A stretch of DNA of 64,000 bases, taken from assembly GCF_000026945.1 (NCBI RefSeq), contig NC_012864.1:868001-932000 (forward strand). Direction: 5' to 3'. Both the position numbers and the translations under genes were made by a program. The notes beneath the pieces were generated by a model. That model was not told the origin of the DNA, searched no databases, and saw nothing but the letters and a program-made list of their open reading frames with translations. The stretch is from Candida dubliniensis CD36. Lineage: Eukaryota; Ascomycota; Pichiomycetes; Serinales; Debaryomycetaceae. Each line of letters starts with the position of its first letter. The stretch's first letter is position 1. Positions 43,001 through 51,804 of the stretch are shown here, piece after piece.

Positions 43001-43438
43001 TGGCATATGCACACTATGGTAAATCTTTTTTTTTTTTTTTTTTTGGTGTGGAAAAAAAAAATATATAATCTGTTGCTAAATTAGGAAACACATTTAACCA
43101 GATTGGGTTAAAGTATTTTTTTTCTTTTTGTTCTTCCATAGTCTAATCCGGTATATAAGTTGTGGTGGTAGTATGTAATATGTAAGAAAAATAATATTGT
43201 GCGTTTCTTTTTATTGACTCACAGACTTGGATGCAGGAAAAAATGTTATGAATTTGTTAGTGGAATTTCATTGATACCATTTGTCACCGGGTACACGAAG
43301 TTAACAAAAGATAAACAAAGCAAAGCAAAAAAAATTTTTTCTTTTTTCTTTTTCTTTCCAGGCGGTGGCGGCAGGCAAAAAAGGCAAAAGGGAAAAAGAA
43401 GAAGAAGAAGAAGAAGAAAGGAAAAAAAAAATTTAAAA

Positions 43439-43450
43439 TATATAAAAAGG
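43439..43450 (+). promoter_or_regulatory. TATA box of the tiny GPI-type gene
   Basis: TATATAAAAAGG lies 141-152 bases before the ATG at 43591. It matches the consensus and gives a leader of plausible length, consistent with a strong, regulated promoter. Confidence 0.6.
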
Positions 43451-43590
43451 GTTGCAATTACCCACAATTTGCTTTTCCTCAAAAGACTTTTTTTTTTCTT
43501 TTCCTCTTTTCCTCTTTTCTACAAGGATAATTTTAATTCAATCTTTTATTCATCAAATCACCTAAGGTACATATATATATATTATCAACA

Positions 43591-43848
43591 ATGCAATTCA
43601 CCAAAGTTATCGCTTCATTAGCCTTAGTTGCTTCCATTAACGCTAAATTCCACAACACTACTGGTGCTGCTGCTGGTAATGGTACCGTTGCTGGTGGTTC
43701 CAACTCCACTGGTGGTGGTGCTGCTTCCAACCACAGTGGTGCTGCTGCTAACGGTTCTTCCAGTAAAACTTCTGGTTCCGGTGCTGCTGTCAACTCTGTC
43801 ACTGGTTTAGCTGCTTTAGCTGCTGTTGGTGCTGCTTTATTGTACTAG
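43591..43848 (+). CDS. Tiny secreted GPI-anchored-type cell wall protein
   Basis: An 85-residue protein with all parts of a GPI cell-surface protein: signal peptide MQFTKVIASLALVASINA, a mature part of almost only Gly, Ala, Ser, Asn and Thr with five N-glycosylation sequons (NTT, NGT, NST, NHS, NGS), and a C-terminal small-residue site followed by a hydrophobic tail (VTGLAALAAVGAALLY). The mature peptide may be under 50 residues. Codon choice is strongly biased to GCT, GGT, ACT, TCC and GTT, unlike most genes here, which suggests very high expression. It may correspond to one of the small C. albicans PGA proteins (PGA56 is possible), but I am not sure of the name. The role is unknown; it is probably a wall component. 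Confidence 0.85.
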   Translation: MQFTKVIASLALVASINAKFHNTTGAAAGNGTVAGGSNSTGGGAASNHSGAAANGSSSKTSGSGAAVNSVTGLAALAAVGAALLY

Positions 43849-44605
43849 ATGCACAATACATTATAAAACAATTTTTTGTTTTTTAGAGAAAGAAAGAAGA
43901 ACTTAATGGGAAAAAAAGAATAGAATTGGATGATGATACAGTTTTGGGTTAATTCTCAATGATTAATAATCAAATCCTTAATATAATTTAATTCATAGGT
44001 TTGTTTCTTTGGGATTTTAATTTGAATTTGTTGTTTTTGATTCTTTGATTCTTTATTTTTCCAAATTTTAATATTTTTAATTTTTTTTAATTTGTCTTTT
44101 TTGTATTATATGCAACATATACTATTACAATATTGTTGTTTCTAATGGTAATCTTTTATTTTATTTTATTATTCATTAATATTAATAAAGTAGTTTGAAT
44201 TTTTTTTATTTACTTATTATTATAAACGGGGTTTTATATATATATACAAACACATTTTTATTCCAAACTAATTATGATTTTTGCCCCCCACCTTTATTTT
44301 GTTCTTTTTTTATTTTGGCATATCAATATGGAGGTTTTTTTTGATGGTTTATTCAGTTATTGTTTGAGACTAATGCTACTAGTTTCTTATCGTTACAGTC
44401 CTTTCTTCAATCCCTCCCCCCATCTTATTGTTGATTGCTGGTTTTAAAAGAGATATATACAAATATATATGGGGTTTCTTTCATTTTTTTGAAAGATCAT
44501 TTTTAATACTAATTAATTTTTTGTTTTTTTTAATCTCCCAAACTATATAAATTTTTTTTTTTTTTTTACAATTATATATAGATTAATATAATTTAATTTT
44601 TTTTT
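43849..44605. other. Convergent AT-rich intergenic region
   Basis: About 0.76 kb, extremely AT-rich, the 3' flank of the GPI-type gene and the 3' flank of the minus-strand unknown gene. No feature beyond homopolymers was seen. Confidence 0.5.
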
Positions 44606-45112
44606 TTATAATGTAGAATCAAATTCTTCTTTTGGATTAAATATATCTTGAAGTTTCTTACCTGTTTCGTTAAGTGAAGAAGAAATTGTACTTGTTGTTG
44701 TTGATAAAGTATCAAAATTGTTATTCTTTGAATTCAATTGTTCTTGTTGTTGAACATTACGAATGATTTGAAAACATTGGAATTTCATTATTGTTAATTC
44801 ATTATTCTTGATAGTTATTAATTCAATTAATTTATGATAATTAATTAATAATTTATAAAATTTTTCAATAGAAATAAATTGATCAACTCTAGTAGTAGTA
44901 GTAGTAGTATTAGTAGTATCATCATTTTCTTCAATATTAATATCAATTGATGATATTGATATTTTATCAAATTTTACTAATAAATTCCATAATTTATCTA
45001 ATTGTTCATTAGTGTTTGTTAATAAGGTTGATGATTGTTTGAAACTTGAATATATTGAACTGTTAAGATTATCATTCATTGTACATGATAGAGTTGGTTT
45101 AACTCTGTACAT
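44606..45112 (-). CDS. Small coiled-coil protein of unknown function
   Basis: A 168-residue protein with predicted helical heptads around NEQLDKLWNLLVKFDK (about 36-51) and SIEKFYKLLINYHKLIELIT (about 83-102), separated by an acidic/Thr-rich linker, and an Asn/Ser/Thr-rich C-terminus ending KKLQDIFNPKEEF. Size and helix pattern recall small kinetochore or tethering-complex subunits, but no family was recognised. The ATG at 45112 is taken; a second in-frame ATG at 45079 (MNDNLNSS) may be the true start, as the first 11 residues look unrelated. Confidence 0.55.
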   Translation of the reverse strand: MYRVKPTLSCTMNDNLNSSIYSSFKQSSTLLTNTNEQLDKLWNLLVKFDKISISSIDINIEENDDTTNTTTTTTRVDQFISIEKFYKLLINYHKLIELITIKNNELTIMKFQCFQIIRNVQQQEQLNSKNNNFDTLSTTTSTISSSLNETGKKLQDIFNPKEEFDSTL

Positions 45113-45327
45113 TAATTAAAAGATATTTACCGTTTTTTTTTTTTTTTTATTTGAGTGATATTAATGAATATAATATTTATTGCTTATGATTAATAAGCTA
45201 CTCTTATTCATAACAAATAAAACAATATGTATTCTCAATTCTACAACTAACCTTCCCAAAATACCTTTTTTTTTTAACTTAATTCATTACATTTTTTTTT
45301 TTTAAAAAAAAAAACTATTTCTCTATT

Positions 45328-45921
45328 CTAAAACACATCAGGTAATCTTTCAATAACATAAGAATGACCTCCAACACTCATTATAGGAATTCCAGGGATT
45401 TTTCTTATTCTTCTTTTTAAATCTGCATCATTAGTAGCAACAATATAACATTTATGTTGAATAACTCGATTAACTAAACAATCATCAGCATATATTCCTT
45501 TATGACTACATTTTAATCTTTGAATTCTTGGATCTTTAGCTAATTTTAATGCAATTTTATATTTTGATCCTAATTTTTCTAATTCACCAATAACACAATC
45601 AGTTATTATTGGTATACATTTAGCCATTAAACAATCCATTAAACCTCTAATTATATCGATTTTTTTTTGAATAGAAAAATTTATAAAATTTGTATCAATT
45701 AATATTTGATATGGTGGTTTTATAGATTCATTATATTTGAAAAATAATGCTGATGAAACTTGAGGAATAGAACGAGTTAATTCTGGATCATCGGATTTTT
45801 TGGTAGTGGTGTTGTTATTGTTGTTGTTGTTGTTGTTGTTTTGAGTTAGACGTTGATCTTTTTTTGTGTTTAAAGTTCTTTTCACAGCAGCAAACTTTCT
45901 TGTCTTTTTAGCTTTACCCAT
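45328..45921 (-). CDS. FCF1: PIN-domain rRNA processing nuclease Fcf1/Utp24
   Basis: A 197-residue PIN-domain endonuclease of the small-subunit processome that cuts pre-rRNA at early 18S sites in the nucleolus. It begins [20 protein letters not shown] and closely follows yeast Fcf1 (189), with the catalytic acids visible as Asp76 (LIDTNFINF), Glu113 ([11 protein letters not shown]), the Asp pair at 146-147 (YADDCLV) and Asp165/167 (ATNDADL). The C-terminus [14 protein letters not shown] is conserved. A run of nine Asn (about 28-37) is a lineage-specific insertion. The start is the ATG at 45921, with GATGA repeats resembling PAC elements just upstream. Confidence 0.97.
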   Translation of the reverse strand: MGKAKKTRKFAAVKRTLNTKKDQRLTQNNNNNNNNNNTTTKKSDDPELTRSIPQVSSALFFKYNESIKPPYQILIDTNFINFSIQKKIDIIRGLMDCLMAKCIPIITDCVIGELEKLGSKYKIALKLAKDPRIQRLKCSHKGIYADDCLVNRVIQHKCYIVATNDADLKRRIRKIPGIPIMSVGGHSYVIERLPDVF

Positions 45922-46335
45922 TTTAGTATGATGTTATGTTGTGTACGAGTAATGAGATGAGATGAGATGAGATGACCTGAGATGTGGTGCAAGAAAAAGG
46001 ATGAAGAAATAGTTTTGATAATTTAAATTTGTGGTTTCTCTCTTGTCTTTTTTTTTTTTTTTTTTTTTTTTGGCCATTTTTACACGCAAAAAAAAATGGA
46101 CCGACTAATTTCTCGCCCTGGGTCCAAATCATCCACCGCCAACAAGAAATTATCTCCGTCCCAAAGGCTTTGTCCCTCCCCACCATTCTACAATTGTAAT
46201 ACCAGCAAAAAAAAAAAAATAAGTCATAATCATAATAGGTTATTATAAAAATATTTTTACAAATTTATCTAATATATACTATTAAATTAATGAATCAATT
46301 GAAGGATCTTAAGATCTTATTAAAATTTATTCCTT
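45922..46335. other. FCF1 promoter region
   Basis: About 0.41 kb with tandem GATGA units (see separate entry) and a 24-base T run (46048-46071). The 3' end of the phosphoesterase gene lies at its far side. No gene was seen. Confidence 0.55.
45953..45977. promoter_or_regulatory. Tandem PAC-like (GATGAG) elements before FCF1
   Basis: Four consecutive GATGA/GAGAT units lie about 30-55 bases upstream of the FCF1 ATG. The PAC element of yeast ribosome-biogenesis promoters has a GATGAG core, so these could bind Stb3/Pbf-type or related regulators, but a simple pentamer repeat is an alternative reading. Confidence 0.4.
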
Positions 46336-46947
46336 TTATTTTTTTAATTGAGGTTTTTCATAAATTGCTTGATACTCAAATGGTTTATTATCTTTTTCTT
46401 GACGTTTCCAACTTAATATTCGATTTTTTTCAAAATCTATTTCAAATAATCGTAATTTTCTAACGTATTGTTTATCTAATTTAGTTATACCTGAATCACC
46501 TGTGACACTATTATAACATAACCAAATTGATGATTTATTAGAATCATCAAAAGTAGATTTAGATAATAAACAAGCATCATTTTCATGTTCATGACCAACA
46601 GAAATAACATTATAACCACAATTTATTATATCATCATGAACTTTTAATTTAGTTTTATCATCTAATTCATGTTTTTCATTATATGAACCAACAAGTTTAA
46701 ATTTCCCCTTGGGGCGGAATTGAGGTAATGGATAATGGAAAAATAATAATTTATAATCATTAATTAATTGATTATTGATTCGATATAAATAAGTCATTTG
46801 TGAATCATCAATTAAATGATCTTCTGAATCTAAAACCGTCACCGATATTGATGATGACGATGATGATGAAGAAGTGCTACTTTGTTTTTGTTTGATTTGG
46901 AAATTATAATTTGTAACTCCATGCATTTTATTACCCTTTAAATCATA

Positions 46948-46997
<50 letters not shown>

Positions 46998-48138
46998 CAT
47001 ATTTATAATCATCAGGAATAATATTTAAACAATTTGGTAAAGTTGATAAAAAATTTATTATAGAAATTTTTGTTAAATGATTTTTTATTTCATCACCAAA
47101 TGTATAAATAAATTTTATTTTATGAGCTAAAATAGGTTGTAAAGATTTTAATAAAATTGATTTAAAATCAATTGATCGATTAATATCAATTAAATCTCCA
47201 GTAATAATTATTAAATCAGGATTTTCTTGTTGAATTGAATTTTCAATAAATTTCAAAGTTTTCAAATCTGATGAACATTTAATTTCATCAATAATAACAT
47301 TTTCATTAGTGTTACTATTAGATTCATCACAACGACCTAAATCTTGACCAAAATGTAAATCAGATAATTGCATAATTTTATATTTATTATTAGTAATTTC
47401 AATTAATTGAGAATTTCTTAAATTCATAGTTTGTTGATGAATTTCTTGTAATTCATTTTGATCAATTAATGTCATCATATTTAATGATAATATAGTATGA
47501 ATAGATTCACTATTAGATAAATGTAATGATTTATGATGAGGACGTGAATCAATTAAATCATTATTACCAAATAATATATCAATTGATCGTAGTATAGGTA
47601 ATTTATCATTAATTGGTTGATCAATATTAATTAATTGAATCTTTTTATATAAACTTAATTTCCCTGGTTCAATAACAACTTCTTCATAAAATGATGATTC
47701 AGATTCATCATCATTTTTATTAATACTAATATCAGTAATAATCTTTGTAGTTTGATCAATTGACAGTAATTTAATAATTAAATAATAATCATTTTTAATT
47801 TTACTATTATGATAATAATTTAAACTAGGAAATAATTGAATGTAACCTTTAGGTACATTACATTTACTATAAATATTACATTTTAATATTGTGAAATCAC
47901 TAATTATTTGTATTGATTTTTTATTACTAGTAGGAAGAAATCCATGACTTTGTAATTGTTGAGCTTGAAATAATGATAAATCAGGAGAAATAGTTGATGA
48001 AGTAGAATTGAAAATATGAATCATAAATGTTAAAGTAATGAATCCAATTAATAATAATATCAATTTTTTATATTGTTTATTAAACATCATTAATATGTTA
48101 AATATTGATTTTGGTCGAGATTGTTTTATACTAGACAT
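46336..48138 (-). CDS. Dcr2/Sia1-like metallophosphoesterase with missing metal-binding motif
   Basis: A 600-residue calcineurin-like phosphoesterase similar to yeast Dcr2 (antagonist of the unfolded protein response, cell-cycle regulator) and its paralogue Sia1. A single N-terminal membrane anchor (LILLLIGFITLTFMIHIF, about 26-43) makes it a type II membrane protein. The DLHFG (about 258), GDLID (about 313) and GHEHEND (about 516) motifs are present. Where the family has GNHDDE, this protein reads YTFGDEIKNH (about 342-351): the Asn-His-Asp of the motif is absent, as if nine bases were lost. A 15-17-residue Asn run (about 383-399) and a Ser run lie between the motifs. It may be a pseudoenzyme or scaffold. 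The ATG at 48138 is well placed. Confidence 0.8.
46946..46996 (+). repeat. ATT triplet array (poly-Asn) in the phosphoesterase gene
   Basis: About 16 tandem ATT units encode the Asn run of the minus-strand protein. It is likely to vary between alleles. Confidence 0.8.
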
Positions 48139-50403
48139 GATTGATCAGGAGGGGGGGGTAGGGTTGGGTAGGTGAGTCCCAAGAAGTATGATTTGGTTTG
48201 TGTACAAATGTAAGGGAAGAAATCGAATGATTTTGGAAGGGAATAATATACCTTTGCAATAAATGAATAATGATTTAAATTGATATTAATCTGTTGACTT
48301 GCTTCTACTTCTTTCTGGAGGATTGATTTTGGATCAACTGGAAATGTTGAAAATTATAATGGGATTGGTTTTTTTGGTTTTCGTTAGTTGATCTAAATTC
48401 AGATTTTTTTTTTTTTAAAAAAAAAAAGGCTATGTTGATTTTAGTTTGCAATAAAAAGAATGAAAACAATGTTACAGAATTGAAAATATATTTATACAAT
48501 ATCTTGTAAATACCACAACAACAACAAGAACAAGAAGTATAAATGAATATGAATGTAATGTAATGTAATGAAATATGGAAAAAGTGGGAAATCTCTTGGT
48601 GTTTATATTATTATATCAAAATATTTTCCATTCGTTGAAGATCAACAATAACTAACCACAACAAGTAATAGTAATATATCCGCTGCGTAAAAAAAAGTTA
48701 TTTGCATAAACGAAAAATGCAATCAAAATGGTGAACCGCCTCTTGAAAAAAAAATGTAGGAGGATAAATGTATATAAAACAAAAAGGAATTAATACCAAG
48801 ATTAGTAAAAAAAACTAATAAACAAGAAGAAGAAGAAGAATGTAAAGTAAACTAATCCTTAAATAGAAATGGAATTGGAATAATTTAAACCCAAAATTGA
48901 ATTCACAAAATTGAAAATTAAAAATTGAAATCAATAAAATAACAAGAATTTTTCATACTATTTAAATATCACAAAATACCCAACCAACCAACCAACCTAC
49001 CACCACATAGAGAAAGAGAATAATCAGTTTATGTTGTATTCATTCAAACAAAGAGTATTCTTTTTAAACTGGTTTATTGTAGTTGTAGTAGTAGTTTTAA
49101 TTATTGAGACTATTGAAAGGGATGAGCAAGTTGAAAAGAAAATAAATTAATTGAAATAAGCATACAATCTTAACCATTAGAGTTAAATTTAAAAAGGCTA
49201 ACTAAAGATCAACTAAAATAATCAACTAATCCTTTCCATATTAAATTAAGATTAAGATTAAGAATGAATGAATCAATCAATCAAGTTGTATTCAATATAT
49301 ACGAATCTAGACCCAAATAACAAACTTGCATTTATCATTATCAGCAACAACCACATTTAGTCTTACTTATTATAATATCTGTGTGTGGGTCTCTCTCTCT
49401 CTCTCTTATTCATATCATTTCATCGTCTAAAATCATACTTTCCTACATTCACAAACAACAATCAAACAATCATATATGTATGCATGTAGGTATGTAGGTA
49501 TATAGGTATGTGTAAATAATGTAAATAATGTAAACGCGTAAATTATTCGATTAAAAATTTATTTATTCATCACAGGAATTAATCTCCCAATTAATTAAAG
49601 TACGTTGTTCATTATTTTTCAATTTCAATTGTTTATAATATAAAAAGAACAATAAAATCTATTTTCACTCTTGTGATTGTGATTGTGATTGTGATTATGG
49701 TGTTATTGTTAAACAAAGCAATAACACAAATCATATTCTCTGTTGTTATCCCACAATTGCCGTGATTTACACTCATGGACAGGCGGGCAGACAGGCAGAC
49801 AGGCGGGTGATATGCTACTGATTCCTGTCTTGTAAATGTTTGATTATAAAAATTACTTCCATTATTCTAAAAAGTGGCTTAGTATACGCAATATGCAATC
49901 ACAAAAATATAATGTATATATATATATATATATTGAAAATTCTCATTCGGTCATATATATTGAATTGATCATAACAATGTTTTTTGGTTAGTTTGTTACC
50001 AAAAAACAACAATAATCATCATTAGAGGTATGTTTTGTATTAATGTGTAATAACAGTGTTATTTGTTCATTAATTTTGCAAAATTTGTTATTATATATAT
50101 ATATATATATGATTTGATACACCAGAAGTTAGACAATTGTTATATATTTAATTGCAAATATCCAATAGTCTATAGTTTATTCATTCTGCTACTACGACCA
50201 CTTTATGGACAACTTCTTATATTGCCATAAAATCTTCAAATAATAATTGAAATTGTCCACACTCAATTCGTGGTGTAAAGACAACCAATAGTAGTTGTAT
50301 TGGTAACCAAAATTATTCACATATCTCTCTCATTGAAGCTATATATTAACCCCCTTATTCCTCTCTTCTATTTACACACGCCACCCTTCTCCTCCCCCCC
50401 ATT
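48139..50403. other. 2.3 kb gene-free region rich in microsatellites
   Basis: It lies between the 5' end of the phosphoesterase gene and the 3' end of the MFS gene. It contains a G8 run near 48150, a CT dinucleotide array (49390-49407), GTGATT repeats (about 49673-49698), GGCGG/CAGACAGG repeats near 49780-49810 and two TA arrays (about 49916-49932 and 50094-50110). No supported ORF or RNA gene was seen. Confidence 0.5.
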
Positions 50404-51804
50404 TTATTCTATTTCTTGAATTATACTTTGTTTTAATAATATTTCTTGATCCAAATGTAAAAAATTAATTGCTAATATCATATCTGCCAATAATACACAA
50501 CATGAATTAATAATAAACCCCCAATATAATCTATTAATACTAGCCAATTCCCCAGTTATTATTGGTCCAATACATCGAGCTAAAGTTTTCCCAATATTTA
50601 CTATCCCCATAACTTTAGTTATATCTTGTTTAGGCATTATTGAAGTCAATAATACTTGTCTTGGAACAACATCCATTGATGAAGTGGTGAAATATAATAT
50701 TAATAATATTGCCACCATGAAGTAATAATCTTTAGGGATAATAGTTAATCCAAAAAATATTGCTGATGGGATTTGAGTAAATAATATTGCTTTTACTGGT
50801 CCAATTAATTTTGATAAATAAGCTGATGGTAATGAAGATATTGAATCCATTGAATTAGTTATGAAAAATAATAATCCAAGACTACTAGCAGTTAATTTAA
50901 AAGTGATTTTTAAATAATAAACTATCCAAGCATTAGGCATAAATCCATAACCTAATGAATCAAGCATGAAAATACATAATAATCGAGGAAGATAATATTT
51001 GGAAATATTTGATAATTTAGATATTTTAGTACCGGTTGATAAGATTGATGTATTATCTAAATCATCAGAAGATTCATTACCTTCTGTTAACAAAGGAGAG
51101 TCTTCATTATTGGAAGAAGAAGAAGTAGTAGTAGTAGTAGGAATGTGGTACTTATTGTTTATCTCACATTTTTCTGATAATCCCATCATTAAACTAAATT
51201 TAATCAAAGCAATACCAGAATATACAAAAAAAACGTATCGATAACATTGAACAATATCTAACCCTAATGATAAATTCCAATAATCAATTAATATTCCACA
51301 TAATAATGATCCTATAGCAGCACCAGCAGTAGCAAATAATCCATAAAAGGCAAATATTTCTGGTCGATGATTATGAGGAGTTAAATGAGCTATACTTGCT
51401 TCTTCAACTGATTTAAATGGTCCAGTTTCATCACCACTTGGTGATATAACTCCAAATATTGCTGCTATTAATAATATATAAAAATGAATTGTTTCATTAT
51501 TAATTTCAATATTAATTCCAAAAATAACCCCCAGAAAAAACATCATTATTGTCCCCATAATCATAACATTTCTTCGACCAATTTTTTCATCAGCATTCCA
51601 AGTAAGATAATAAGATATTATGATATCACCAATTAATGTTAATGTCATAAATAAACCAATTTTAATTTCATTAATATTTAATGATTTTAAATATAATGTT
51701 AATACTTGATTTGTTAATCCATAATTTGCCATTCTGAAAAAAACTGACCCCCAAAGAATTCTAATATCTTTATTGGATTGTAATAATGATTTCCATAAAT
51801 GCAT
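50404..51804 (-). CDS. Major facilitator superfamily transporter
   Basis: A 466-residue polytopic membrane protein with about 11-12 transmembrane segments, consistent with a 12-helix MFS carrier. Between helices 2 and 3 the MFS loop signature appears as WNADEKIGRRNVMIMG (about 69-84). A second-half equivalent is not clear. The conserved segment ISPSGDETGPFKSVEEASIA (about 120-139) is typical of a fungal MFS subfamily of unknown substrate. The central cytoplasmic loop (about 215-255) is Thr/Ser/Asp-rich and a likely phosphorylation region. No N-terminal signal peptide is needed. The start is the ATG at 51804. Location could be plasma membrane or vacuole. Confidence 0.85.
   Translation of the reverse strand: MHLWKSLLQSNKDIRILWGSVFFRMANYGLTNQVLTLYLKSLNINEIKIGLFMTLTLIGDIIISYYLTWNADEKIGRRNVMIMGTIMMFFLGVIFGINIEINNETIHFYILLIAAIFGVISPSGDETGPFKSVEEASIAHLTPHNHRPEIFAFYGLFATAGAAIGSLLCGILIDYWNLSLGLDIVQCYRYVFFVYSGIALIKFSLMMGLSEKCEINNKYHIPTTTTTSSSSNNEDSPLLTEGNESSDDLDNTSILSTGTKISKLSNISKYYLPRLLCIFMLDSLGYGFMPNAWIVYYLKITFKLTASSLGLLFFITNSMDSISSLPSAYLSKLIGPVKAILFTQIPSAIFFGLTIIPKDYYFMVAILLILYFTTSSMDVVPRQVLLTSIMPKQDITKVMGIVNIGKTLARCIGPIITGELASINRLYWGFIINSCCVLLADMILAINFLHLDQEILLKQSIIQEIE

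Larger units (their letters stand above)
37983..43590. other. 5.6 kb gene-free divergent interval
   Basis: The longest gap in the window, between the low-complexity gene (minus) and the tiny GPI-type gene (plus). It is full of simple sequence: T29-A10 at about 38843-38880, GAT, AGT and GTT triplet arrays, AATGTT repeats near 39890, CCTAA repeats near 41010, a four-run G-tract cluster at 40040-40070 and G9 at about 42025. Short frames such as 39084-39278, 40565-40766 and 42796-42981 lack domains and consist of translated repeats, so none is called. It is best read as a large regulatory region; non-coding transcripts are possible but cannot be shown. Confidence 0.5.

Noticed and set aside
37983..43590. 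Centromere in the long gene-free interval
   Set aside because: Candida centromeres have no sequence signature to recognise, and this interval is equally explained as a divergent promoter. CENP-A mapping would decide.
43199..43621. 140-codon ORF overlapping the start of the GPI-type gene
   Set aside because: It is composed of translated poly-A, GAA repeats and poly-T and contains the TATA box of the real gene.
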